This document shows positions 23,137 through 33,071 of a stretch of 64,000 nt of DNA, in pieces (the stretch's first letter is position 1; each line of letters opens with the position of its first letter). Origin of the DNA: Lates calcarifer (taxonomy: Eukaryota; Chordata; Actinopteri; Centropomidae); contig NC_066849.1 of assembly GCF_001640805.2 (NCBI RefSeq), forward strand, positions 25,108,250 through 25,172,249, read 5' to 3'. Below the pieces are notes generated by a model. That model was not told the DNA's origin and searched no databases. It was given only the letters and a program-made list of their open reading frames with translations. The translations under genes were made by a program, and so were the position numbers.

Positions 23137-26100
23137 CTTGAGGGATATACTTCACAAGGTCATTATTAATGGACCTCGCTGGAAAGAGACAAGCTCACTG
23201 TCCCTCTGTCTCACTACAGCTCTGTCTGTTCTGTACTTAAGACTCATTATTATTGGTTTTTAGATTTTTTGCCCCTGCACATTCAAAGTCTTTCAAGAAG
23301 CTCAGCTAAAAAAATGTCTATGCAGTATGAGAAAAAGAACACGTGCATGAAAACAGTTCAATAAATATGTTTTTGCACAAAAAAATCCTGTAAAATAGAT
23401 TTTTCTCTGCAGATTTTTTATATTTTGTTAATAAATAATGACAAAATTCAAGATGTTAGAGAGTTTCAAACCTAATCTATTCTTTATGCACATGCTGATC
23501 AGTGATGTTGTTCTGTATATTTCATTAAACTGTGCATTTATTGTGAGAACAGTGTCAGTTGTATGTTTTAAAGGAGATTTACCTCTCCATTCAGGAAGCA
23601 GTAGAGGACAGCCACAACAAAGCCCTGGAGAGACAGAGAGAGAGTCCAAGTGTGAGAACAAAAACAAGAACACAGACTGTAGTTGTGATAATATCTTTAT
23701 CCTTCCTCCACTGGCTGTTCAGTTGCATTTTCCACAATATGAGCGATGTGTCGTTTTCTAAATTTAACCCACGGTGGAGAAACAGTCACCTGGAAGGATC
23801 CGAGTCCGAGCTCAAACACCAGACGCTCTCGCTTGCTGACGTTCTCGGGGGAGAAGGCGAACACAGTGTAGTGGATCCCAAACAGAGGAATCAGTAGCAG
23901 AGTAGAGCGGGCCAACCTCCTTCAAAGTGACACACACACACACACACACACACAAATTGTCATGAGAGGACTGGACAACAGCATATGTGTCCTCATTATA
24001 ATCTGCACACACAGGTATGACAATATCCTGACTTAATAAATGCAGCTACAAATGTTTTAATCATCCAGTGATGGATTTCTGTTTCTGCTTTCACATTTAA
24101 CAGGAGACACTGAAGCATGTTATGTTATTTTTCAACAGAGATATACAGAGATATCACCTGCAAAATATAAGAGAAACGACTTCTGTGATCACATATATAA
24201 AAGTATTACAGCTGCTCATGTTATTCTGTTAGACATTTCTGTCCAGTATTGTCATGAATTGAATTGTTATTTAAATGACTTTTATCATACTGAGTTCGAT
24301 TTGATGGAAGATATTTGCATATTATTGCATACTTAATACTAATAACCTGTCAATGTCAGTAATTTTCTGTACTGCTTTGGCAACGCAGGCTTCTGATCTG
24401 TCATATCAATAAAGCTGTTTTGAATTAGAGAAAATGAACTGCTGTTCCTGAACTGTCAAGTATCTCATAAAACCACTTTAAATGAGAGGGACTGTAAAAC
24501 ACTTGCCACTTGTTGAAAAAGTTGGGGAACCACTCCCAAAGGATACCACAACATGAATATCCAAGTACTTTAAATAGAGAGCTCTGAATACAAAGTCCAG
24601 TGACATGGTTGTGATCCCGAATGTACTGAACTGAGCAGTAAGTGCATTTAAGTGCTTGGAAAGGAACATTTTGTCACTTCTTCTCACAAAAGTCACTTTA
24701 AAAACGAGTGTTACTCACAGGTAAATACTGGATTCATTTCCTCCGATATCTGGGGACTGTAACTTCTGCACAAGGATGATGATGATGCCGATGAAGAGAA
24801 CAAAGTTGATCTGTAGGAAAGTTTAATGGGAAGGAAAGTTACCAAATTAAAACATCAGTGGTGAAGGTAGCTTTGTTCTTATGTCCCAGTTTTTTGTACA
24901 GGCCTGATAACGCACCATGATGGAAGCTAGCACAGGTCCCTTTATCACCCACCAGATGGCAGCGTTGTCATTCATGTCCCAACAGCTGAGAGAGCAAAGA
25001 GGTACATTCAGCAACATGAACACACAACCTTCAACATGAGGCTAAATCCTGCTGTTCATAACCTACCCTATATCATCAAAGTGCAGCCTCAGCACCGCCC
25101 AGATCGTCACGCACACCGTGGGGGTCCCTGATTGAGACAGAAATCATGAAAAACAAAGATGTAAACATTACCAGCACTGCATTTGATAAGATGATCAGAT
25201 ACAGCGTATGATGTGTTTGATGTCTCACCCCAGCCAATGATGATGTACCAGTAGAAGTATCTCTTCTCGGGGAAGAAGGTCTCCACCAGCAGAGTGAAGA
25301 GGTACAGACCCTCAATGAAGAGCCAGAAGTAGTTAGACAGGACACAGTAGTGGAAGAATATCATCACTGCTCGACACTCCAGCTTCAAGGAGAGAGGAGA
25401 CAAAGACAACACAGGAAAACGTAAGAAAAATATTCCTCATCACTGCCTGTTAGCACCTGAATCGACAGCCCGGCGGGCACGTGCGCAGGCGTGTTTGTGT
25501 TACTCACAGTGTGTATGAAGCAGTGCTCGCTGTCCTCTTTGGCGTACAGCACGCCGTCTTTGATGAAGACAGAAATAGCTCGCAGGATGAACGACACAAA
25601 TAGATTCATGTGGATGAAGTTCCTGGTACAGTGCAACTTCCTGTGTGAAAAAACAGACATGAACATCCTGAGCAATCATGTAACCTTTTACCAAAGAAAC
25701 AAACCTGCTACCTCCACTGTAGAACAAGTGATAATAACACAGCTACCTCATGCAGTCTTGGTATTAGTAGAGACACTAATGCTAGTAGTAGAGGCTGCAA
25801 TAGTGGAAGCTGAGGTGATAATAACAGTCGGCCGAGTACTAGTGGTCGTGTTAGTAGTGTAGCTGTAGATGTAGCAGTAGTAACAGTAATAATTCTAGAG
25901 GTAGCAGTGGTACTACTAATACTAGCAGTAGTGGTAGTAGAGACAGTATTATTACTATTAAAAGCGACTGTATAGTATCAAATTACCAGTGCATCTGCAT
26001 AAAAAGATTCTGATAATATTCTTGTAATAATTGTTAGTTTAGATCTTTATAAAGCTAAATAGGTAGACATCACATGTAGAATATTTACTACAGCTATTTT

Positions 26101-29100
26101 GAAATACTTGCACTAATCACATTAACTATACTAAACTGTTTATTAACACAGAAATCTTTGACAGCAGCACTGTGTAAACCTCCTTGATTTGGAGACCTTA
26201 TACTTCAGTGTTTTCTTCTTAGCTGACAAACCTCACGTCTCTGCTGCAGTTCAGGTCATGACCACCAAATGTCTCACCTGAACCTGCACAGGATCACCAT
26301 GGCTGTGGTGAGAGAGACCAAAGAGGTGCTGTAGCCCACGGTGTACAGAGCCTTCACCGACACATAGTACATGTCCTGAACGTGGAACACAAGCACAACA
26401 AAAACTGTGACTTCAGCTGTGTGTGTTTTTACTATATTTTTGAAGTTGGAAATAAATCAACTTAAGGGGTTTTCTCATTCAAACCCGGATTAATGGTGCA
26501 CTAACCTGGCTGCTGTTTCCTTCCTCATACAGGCAGGCATCGATGTAGTGAGGGAAGGTCTCTGACCAGCCAAACTCAGTGCAGTTACGACTCACCTTCC
26601 CCAGCTCTGAGGATACACAAGACTTTATTTGATTATAGCAAACACAAACAAAGTCAGACGTATTTCAAGAGTGCAATCAGGAAGAGAAGCAGACCCTCTA
26701 ACGTTAATTACTTCAGAGAGAACTGGAGTCAAGACATATAAGATGACTATCGTTAGACTATAATATCAAATGTAATACCTTGGTTTAAAACCATGCATGT
26801 GTGTTTGAAGTTGTAATTGTGAAAGACAAGTGTTTAGAAACTGACCGTAGTCTTCTTCACTCATGAACTGAGAGAAGAGTTCGGGACAGTTGACCTCGAC
26901 CACTTCACCGATCCTGGCCGGCTGCCAACACGTCAGGTTGTCCCACATCCATGGACAACCTGAGGACACAACAGGTGGACAAACACAGTATTTCATTCTA
27001 ACAGGCCATATGTTCATTTTGGGGGAAAAAGAACAACCCCCCGCAACTCATTTATCATCTAACTACAAATGGAGGAATCTCTGTCTGTATTTCAATTTTC
27101 TCGACAACCGCTCATCCTGTCAACTTCAAATTTTGTAGGTGTATTGCTAAAGACTCAAGGCAGTGCACTCTGGGGTCACTGCACTGGTTTCAGAAATACC
27201 TCTGTCTGTATTTCAACAAAATCTTAACTAAAGCACACTGAGTCACAAATATCACAAGATGGACATCAAGTGTGAGGAGGGGTGCAGCTAATGGAAATCG
27301 AACAGCCGAAAAAGCTGCAGAGAAAACAAATCTTACAAGTCAAAGAAACACTGAGGGTGAAGGAAAATGAGGAGAAGCTCAGAACAGTTCAATGGAGAAC
27401 AGTTCAATGAGATGCTCAGGGTGTGGAGCGGGACAATGGAGTTCTTAGAGAGGACCACAAAGCAGCAGAAAGCTTGGCTCGGGGGGGAGAAAAAAGGAGC
27501 TCAGACATAGGAGGACTTTTACCGCTCAGCTTCAGCTCAAGGCCTGTGAGACCCAGTGGACACAATAGGACTTCAGCAAAACTAGAAGGAGGTGAAAGCA
27601 CTTCTGAAGTGTGAGAGCAAGACAAACAATGCCCTTCACGTGAAGAGGGAACAGCAAGAAAAAAAAGAGGCGAGTGGAGAAGACCAGAGCAGCCAGAAGC
27701 AAGAAGAGAAAATAAAAGCCTGGAGGGGAAGGAGTCCAGGAAGGAGGAAGTGAGGGCCAAACCAGAACCTGGACCTCCACACGTGAGCTGTGGATGTACT
27801 GATAAAGAAGTGGAGGCAGCCTTCACAATGGAGAAGCTTCATTAAATCCTTCGCTTGTGGCCCTCACCACATGGAATCAGATGAAGAGTGAGATGTACAC
27901 TGTCGTAGGAGTAGTTAAAGATTTATTTATTGATTTTTCTTTTTTGGCTATCAGGATGCATTTACTGTGTAAGGTGAAGATACACCACTCAGTTGGCAAT
28001 TTATTAGGAACACCCAGCTAAATTAGTGCAGTCAAATCCAATGCTCCCTGATTTAAAAAGCAGAACTCATGCGAGAGACTTTCCGCTGTGCTAACATGAG
28101 AGGAAATTATTGGGACAGAAAACATAATTCCATCTGATGTTATTATTGATATCATCGTGGGCTGTGATAGTCGTAGCTGGTGCATCTGTTGATGCTACAT
28201 CAACAGGGTCAGGAGGGAAAACTGGCATGAAGCGTCTCCAAGTCTGGATCTTCCCTTCATCCATCATCTAATCAGCCAGAGAGACGCCTGTCACTCACTG
28301 TCTCGAGGATCAACTTTTATTTTCAGCAGCAGCATCATCATCATGAGATGCTGCCAATTAAAGCCTCTGCCCTTCCCTCTGTGTGGAAACAGGGGCGCAG
28401 AGTGAAACATCAGTATTAATTAGCTCTGCTGAATTTCTCTTTTGGCCCCCACTTTGTTTTTTTGTGCTACAAATCAAGCACACACAGGCAAACTGAAGTC
28501 TTTCTAATGATCTCTCTTTGCAGACAAGCAGGTCAGAGTCAAGTACAATTTGTAGAATCATCTCCTGCTCATTAGTATGGAGGCCCTGAAGATGTTCTTG
28601 CCATTAATCTCTGTGTTTATTCTTTTTTATTTTAATTAGCTTGTGTTGAAAACTGTTAAAACACCAACAAAACAGTGGTTAGAATGAGGGGAAGGGATTA
28701 AAGGCTAAACAAACACAGACTCACAAGAAAAAGAAACGTACCCAACTCTGGATCGTTCACAGGATCATCCAAGGCCATCATTTCCAGGCATTTCTCCTGT
28801 TCCCTCTTGATCACACAGTTAGAGGGGACCTGTTGGCTCAAAACCTGGAGTACACACAGAAACACACACACACACACACAAAGCAGGGAGAGAAAGAGGG
28901 AGTCAGAGAGGAAGGACCCAAAGGTAAAATGGAAGAGGCTGCTTCATTAGCTTCTCCATGCGGTTCATACCACAGTGTGGGAGAGGTCTTAGCTCTGGGA
29001 TCTGTTTAAACACTCAACCAATTAAACAAACCATTTCAGAGCTGCTGGCACTCTCCCCATGCTAACTGACCCGGAGGAGGGGCATTATTCTAATGAAAAC

Positions 29101-31896
29101 AAGGCAGGAAAGGCTGTCAGACGTGCACTTTTCACACTGGACCATGCCAGGCACTCCACCCATCACTTAAAAACCGCGGACAGATAAACAGACAGAACTG
29201 TTTAAACTTGTGCTCTACAGTAGCTACAACACAGTCAAGGCCAGAGATCACGACGACAACCAGAATCCCAGAGCTACAACTCCAGACACGGAGGTCACGT
29301 ACAGAGACGCCTTTTTCACAGCCCCTCTCTGACAGAAGCACAATGCTCGGCTGATGCTGGGACTCAGGAGACGCAGTGATGGAGGTGGGTGACTGCTAAG
29401 AACACGAACTCTTGTCTGTGCTGGCGTCAGTCGGGGAGACACCACGTCACAGCTTTATGAGGTGTAGCTGGGGAGCAGTTGGGCATTTATACACTGACGT
29501 CAACAGCGCTCGCCTGGGATTCACGCACTGAAGATTTACTACAGTAATAGAGACACAGTAGTTTTGGGGCATTGTGTGAAACAAGTGTCGACACGGCCTC
29601 TGTATCCACAAATCTGCTGGATGATTTATGTGCTGCACTCACAGCAACAGCACCATTACTGCAGTGGTACAGTTGAATTGAATGCAGTACAAGCACAGAA
29701 GGTTGAACTGATGAGTCTATTGTGTGAATGTGGATGTTATTCCCCCTTGAAATATTTATTAAACATTGTAGACACTCATTAGTCATATTAACGAGTTTGA
29801 AAGCAACAATATTTACAACCTCTTTTTACACCCATGATGGATTAAGAGTAATCACTTATATCTTCTTAAGCTTTAAAGCTGCACACAAATATTTTTATAT
29901 CAATGGATCAAATTACTTAAAGTTGTCGCTCAATCCCCTGACTGGCGCTCTGACTGCGTAGCCCCACTCGCTTAGATGATTACACCTCTGCTCAGGTTAC
30001 AGCTATGCTGAAAGTCACATCAGGTCACCAAACTCAATTTAACAGGTGCAACATATCTAACAGGAGAGTCTCAGAGATGTCAATCACATAGTCTGTACAC
30101 ACCCACACAGTCTGGAGAAGAGGTCTAATCAGGTAAAATGAGTGGAAACACCTGTGTAAGTGTTGGGGCTCTGCTCTCAAAAGAAACATTGGGGTTATGG
30201 TTAGATATTAAAAATAACTTCTGTGCTGAGCTGCTGATAATTTTTGTGTTTCTGTGTCAAAGTGCACTGTTCTTAATATTAAAATATCAGTGTCGACATG
30301 CAGTATGACGTGAATTAAACCTGGATCGCCAATGTTTAAGTGTTTTATGTTTTAGATACTCATCCACCCTTTCGACCTCCTCATCCTCTCTTTTCACTGC
30401 TCTGAGCTGCTTAATTCTTTGGCACCGAACGCTGCCAGTGAACATCAATTGTTAACACAGATTAAGTGTGTATGAACCTAACTCGCAGCTGACAGGGTTG
30501 CTGAAATGATGGGTGTTTGGAGCAGCAGGAAAGCCAAACACACTGTGTGAGTCTTTGAAAGTTTAAAGCAGAGTTATGTGCTTCTGTGTTTATATCTCCG
30601 CTGTGTAACCTCCTGTGACTTAGTATATCATATCAGTCTGCGCTAAATCACATCACTATATCTAATTAGGTCAAACTGTGTAGGCCCAGCATGACAGTCA
30701 CAGTACACGACTGAGTGTGTGTGTGTGTGGCTGTATAATGATTGCTAAATGATCACACGGCTGATGGAGTGTCCTATAATATTAAAACTAATCCAGCCAC
30801 TTAAACTACATTTTATCATACTTAGTTTTCACTGAAGCTTCAATATAACATCAATCTAAGAAGCTAAAAACAAATGTCATTAATTCATTTTAGTTAAAAC
30901 CAATGAGGTTGAACTACTTGTCACACTAAACAAAAATAAATAAATAAATGAATGTGTCACATTTATATAGTTATTACTTAATATTTACAGTAGTGTAGGT
31001 GTTAGCTAACATAACCAACAGAGCTAGGGATCGTGACATTAGCAGCGCAATGCATTCACGCAAGCGCAAGAAGACAGTGTTGACTGAAGGTAGAAACAGA
31101 CTGGATATGAAAGTGAAATTGTGGACATTATTAGTCGTCATAGTGGTGAACTGGTCTGTGTTACAATGTCACACCCATACGACCAAAATGAAAAACTATT
31201 ACGGAATGGTGTTTTCTGCTTGGAAGCTTACATCCAAAGAGCTTAAATTTCGGAGCTAACAAGGAGGAATCGTTGGATAGCAGCTGTAAGGAGAAACACC
31301 ACATTCAGTAACATTTCGACCAACATGCTCGTGTGTTCACGGCATTTTCATACTGGTAAGTTATAATGAAAACACATTTAACTGTTGTAGTTACATGTCA
31401 TAGCTGTGCTGTTGCTAGATTACACACCTGGTAGATATCTGGGCTGTAGCTACATGGCAACATAGCTAACTCAAACAAATTCTTTATGCTTTTGTATTGT
31501 TTGTTTTGGACAAACCAGCGTATGAAATACTGGGTACCGTCTTTAGACCTCGGGCACACGAAAGTCGTTGCGGCTAGCTCGGTTCGTCAGCGTTCGTCAG
31601 CGCCTTCGTCCTCGTTACCTGTCGTCCGGTTTTCGAGCTGCGTAAACAACTTGGCGCCCACTACCCAGAATGCAATGCGATTCCCGTACTGACGCTTATT
31701 AGCTTATTGCTAATATGACACGTTTAAACTGAAGAGTTGAATAGGTAATGAGGAATGTGGTCGTCACCTCTGATTTGATAATTTTTTTAATGCTCCGCAC
31801 AAGTAAAAGATGAGACCCAGGCAAATAAAATGGTTTGGATTATTTAAAAAGTGACGTTTAAAAAAAAAAAAAAAAAAATAAATATAATATAATATA

Positions 31897-31941
<45 letters not shown>

Positions 31942-33071
31942 CCTAATAACTGGTTGGTCTCCAACACAACTCACAATTGTCAAATTTTATTTTGAAAACA
32001 GCATTTATTTTGAGTTTTGGTGGATTTTGTAGATCCTTATAGGCTCTCAGAATATATATCTGCTTTACAGTGTAATATTAAAATGTCTATATCAATCTGT
32101 GATGGGGATATCACAGTCTGACAAATACTATTTTCTTCTTTAGCTTCATAATTCCTCAACTGTCAAACACTGAAAGCTGTCAGTCTCCCTTTCTATTTAT
32201 AGCCTGTTTCTGTTCTGCCTCTCTGAGTTGGACAACAAGCTTTTGCTACAGTCCTCCCAGACTATCCCACAGACAGTGCATCCTGCAACTTAACCTCATT
32301 GGTTCATCAAAACAAAAAATATTTTGTAGTATGTCAGTGTACAGCAGCATCGTAAGCATGAGAAATAAATCACACAGCACTTTAATGTATAAAGTAAGTA
32401 ATTTTTGTTCTTGCATCTGTCTAACTATCTCTGTCTGCCTGTGTCTTATATCTGTGGACTTTATATTGTGTACAAAACACTTATTTTCCATCTTCACTGT
32501 CTGCCTCCCCCTCTTTCACCCACCTCAGCTGTCGTTCAACATCTTGTCTTCAGCTCAAATAAACTTCATCTCTCAGTTTCTCAGACAACACTTCAGCTCC
32601 AGGGTGATGACTCACATTTAACTACAGTAATAAAAGATGACTTTCCTCTCAGCTTTTCGTGGAAGAGACCTTCTCTCTTGTCCTCACAGATTTAACAGAC
32701 AGGAATAATGTTGAATAAGCAATGAATAAATGATGAGAATGCATCCTTATCCGTCGTTCCTGCTGCACACTGATCAATGAATTATTGATGCTGACACTTG
32801 GTTACTTTAACAATGTGAATCACTGTACAAGTGCATGGAAATCAGGCCTCAATCCCTGTTTGTTGAATTTATTCATGTAAAGCTCCACCTGTTGCTGAGC
32901 CTGTTTGCATGTGGATTGTTTTAGCTGCACGTACACAAGAGCATACACAGAGAAACTGAAGGTAGAGCAGACATTTTGTGAGGTACAAAACAAGAGAATA
33001 AATAAAAACAATTTAAATCTGCTTACCGGGGTTAGGAGGAGGAGAAGTGCAAGGATGTTAGCAGCAGACAT
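22948..33071 (-). CDS. adcyap1r1: PACAP type I receptor (PAC1), complete coding region, 13 exons
   Basis: Seen, in transcript order on the minus strand: 33071-33027, 28844-28742, 26959-26846, 26606-26506, 26375-26278, 25640-25508, 25382-25229, 25127-25067, 24985-24916, 24810-24719, 23919-23790, 23624-23583 and 23136-22948. These total 1332 bp, or 443 residues, with GT..AG borders throughout. The product has a signal peptide, an ectodomain with [17 protein letters not shown] and further Cys residues, seven membrane segments and a C-tail. The tail (e.g. [19 protein letters not shown]) is almost identical to mammalian PAC1, which fixes the identity. Family knowledge: PAC1 binds PACAP with high affinity and signals through Gs and Gq in brain and endocrine cells. 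Odd points: no counterpart of the 21-residue mammalian ectodomain insert, and no recognisable hip/hop cassette in the ICL3 intron. Paralogue a or b is undecided. Confidence 0.95.
23137..23582 (-). other. adcyap1r1 last intron (446 bp)
   Basis: Nothing recognised beyond the splice signals: donor GTAAAT; acceptor CCCTCAAG. Confidence 0.6.
23583..23624 (-). CDS. adcyap1r1: adcyap1r1 exon: TM7 end
   Basis: A 42 bp exon encoding [14 protein letters not shown], with acceptor TCTCCAG and donor GTAAAT. Confidence 0.94.
23790..23919 (-). CDS. adcyap1r1: adcyap1r1 exon: TM6, ECL3, TM7 start
   Basis: 130 bp encoding [20 protein letters not shown], then [20 protein letters not shown] and SFQ, nearly identical to mammalian PAC1. 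The acceptor is a (TG)n tract followed by TCACTTTGAAG, without a pyrimidine tract. Confidence 0.95.
23920..24718 (-). other. adcyap1r1 ICL3 intron (799 bp), hop position
   Basis: This is the place of the mammalian hip/hop cassettes. I saw no in-frame exon of about 84 bp with the Lys/Cys-rich hop pattern on the minus strand. The 3' end is a (TG)n tract (AC on the + strand, 23930-23956). Confidence 0.5.
23930..23956 (+). repeat. (AC)n tract at adcyap1r1 TM6-exon acceptor
   Basis: About 13 AC units on the + strand, which is (TG)13 in the gene's sense. They end 10 bp before the exon boundary at 23919. Confidence 0.95.
24719..24810 (-). CDS. adcyap1r1: adcyap1r1 exon: TM5 end and ICL3
   Basis: 92 bp encoding [20 protein letters not shown] and then [11 protein letters not shown]. 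It leaves with CT before GTGAGT. In mammals the alternatively spliced hip/hop cassettes are inserted exactly at this junction (SSIYL/RLARST). Confidence 0.94.
24916..24985 (-). CDS. adcyap1r1: adcyap1r1 exon: ECL2 Cys-Trp and TM5 start
   Basis: 70 bp encoding [20 protein letters not shown] and SIM. The ECL2 CW motif is intact. The donor is GTGCGT. Confidence 0.93.
25067..25127 (-). CDS. adcyap1r1: adcyap1r1 exon: TM4 and ECL2 start
   Basis: 61 bp encoding [20 protein letters not shown]. Acceptor CAATCAG, donor GTAGGT. Confidence 0.93.
25229..25382 (-). CDS. adcyap1r1: adcyap1r1 exon: TM3, ICL2, TM4 start
   Basis: 154 bp encoding [20 protein letters not shown], then [20 protein letters not shown] and IIIGWG. 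The [12 protein letters not shown] segment is specific to PAC1 within the family. Confidence 0.95.
25508..25640 (-). CDS. adcyap1r1: adcyap1r1 exon: ICL1, TM2, ECL1
   Basis: 133 bp encoding [20 protein letters not shown], then [20 protein letters not shown] and FIHT. The conserved TM2 His and the HCTRN loop are present. Confidence 0.95.
25641..26277 (-). other. adcyap1r1 intron (637 bp) with AGT-rich tract
   Basis: Contains the degenerate trinucleotide tract at 25750-25965. No exon seen. Confidence 0.6.
25750..25965 (+). repeat. degenerate (AGT/GTA)n tract
   Basis: About 215 bp of imperfect AGT, GTA and AAT trinucleotides (e.g. GTAGTAACAGTAATAATTCT). It looks like an old, mutated trinucleotide repeat. 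Confidence 0.75.
26278..26375 (-). CDS. adcyap1r1: adcyap1r1 exon: stalk and TM1
   Basis: 98 bp encoding [20 protein letters not shown] and then [29 protein letters not shown] is diagnostic of PAC1 in other vertebrates. Confidence 0.95.
26506..26606 (-). CDS. adcyap1r1: adcyap1r1 exon: ectodomain RNCT..GWSE segment
   Basis: 101 bp encoding [20 protein letters not shown] and then [13 protein letters not shown]. It holds the last two ectodomain Cys and two sequons (NCT, NSS). It leaves in phase 0 before GTTAGT. Confidence 0.94.
26846..26959 (-). CDS. adcyap1r1: adcyap1r1 exon: ectodomain WDNLTCW segment
   Basis: 114 bp (108 in ghrhr) encoding [20 protein letters not shown] and then [20 protein letters not shown] is an N-glycosylation sequon. 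Two extra codons near the 3' end lie where mammals add the alternative ectodomain exons. Confidence 0.94.
26960..28741 (-). other. adcyap1r1 intron (1.8 kb)
   Basis: Holds a purine-rich stretch (27345-27780) and, at 27985-28010, the sequence GGCAATTTATTAGGAACACC, which resembles the end of the Tc1-type relic at 12620-12975 in the opposite orientation. No extra ectodomain exon recognised. Confidence 0.5.
27985..28010 (-). repeat. Tc1-type element end fragment
   Basis: CAATTTATTAGGAACAC is the reverse complement of the GTGTTCCTAATAAA tail seen near 12949-12962, apart from small differences. Probably a short non-autonomous copy or fragment. Confidence 0.4.
28742..28844 (-). CDS. adcyap1r1: adcyap1r1 exon: N-terminal ectodomain helix
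   Basis: 103 bp encoding [20 protein letters not shown] and then [14 protein letters not shown]. The spacing of SNC and KC matches the first ectodomain cysteines of PAC1, on the alpha-helix that binds peptide. Flanked by CTCCAG and GTACGT. Confidence 0.93.
28862..28880 (+). repeat. (AC)n microsatellite
   Basis: About nine AC units, 18 bp upstream (gene sense) of the N-terminal ectodomain exon. Confidence 0.9.
30113..30162 (+). repeat. short dispersed repeat, copy B
   Basis: GGAGAAGAGGTCTAATCAGG, then AAAATGAGTGGAAACACCTG. Same as copy A at 13965-14012. Confidence 0.6.
31150..31355 (+). pseudogene. decayed THAP-type zinc-finger coding fragment
   Basis: 31262-31355 reads [15 protein letters not shown] and ends LVCSRHFHT, followed by a perfect GTAAGT donor. 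The W, the Arg pair and the CSxHF ending match the second half of THAP (C2CH) domains. Upstream, in another frame, [12 protein letters not shown] and GMVFSAW resemble the first half, with the first zinc Cys apparently changed to Trp. A stop in the second frame at 31244 and the frame change show that it is broken. Source may be a THAP-bearing DNA transposon (P-element or Harbinger type) or a retired host gene. Confidence 0.5.
31545..31690. other. CpG-dense stretch with ZNF143-like motif
   Basis: An island of CpG in AT-rich DNA, with a small duplication (TTCGTCAGCG twice, 31582-31601). The text ACTACCCAGAATGCAATGCG (31661-31680) resembles the ZNF143/THAP11 site core (CCCAGAATGCA). It could be part of the same mobile element as the THAP relic, or a small promoter. 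Confidence 0.35.
31860..31878 (+). repeat. poly(A) run
   Basis: Nineteen A residues, followed by AT-rich units. Confidence 0.9.
31901..31938 (+). repeat. (AT)n microsatellite
   Basis: Nineteen AT units. Confidence 0.95.
33027..33071 (-). CDS. adcyap1r1: adcyap1r1 exon: start codon and signal peptide
   Basis: 45 coding bp from ATG at 33071, encoding [15 protein letters not shown], then a GTAAGC donor. It is a short hydrophobic signal-peptide core, and joining it to the next exon (VLSQQ..) gives a normal cleavage region. A likely acceptor (TCTGTGCAG on the minus strand) at 33120-33122 would put 48 bp of 5' UTR (33072-33119) in this exon. Confidence 0.85.

Larger units (their letters stand above)
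28845..33026 (-). other. adcyap1r1 intron (4.2 kb) after the signal-peptide exon
   Basis: Contains (AC)n at 28862-28880, dispersed repeat copy B (30113-30162), a decayed THAP-type zinc-finger sequence (about 31150-31355), a CpG-dense stretch (31545-31690), poly(A) (31860-31878) and (AT)n (31901-31938). Confidence 0.6.

Noticed and set aside
22793..23263. A 156-codon + strand frame over the adcyap1r1 last exon
   Set aside because: It is antisense to a certain exon; Gly/Val-rich text mirrors the GC-rich coding strand.
27416..27842. Minus-strand open frames of 136 and 82 codons
   Set aside because: Overlapping frames in a purine-rich intron segment, no family resemblance and no splice context.
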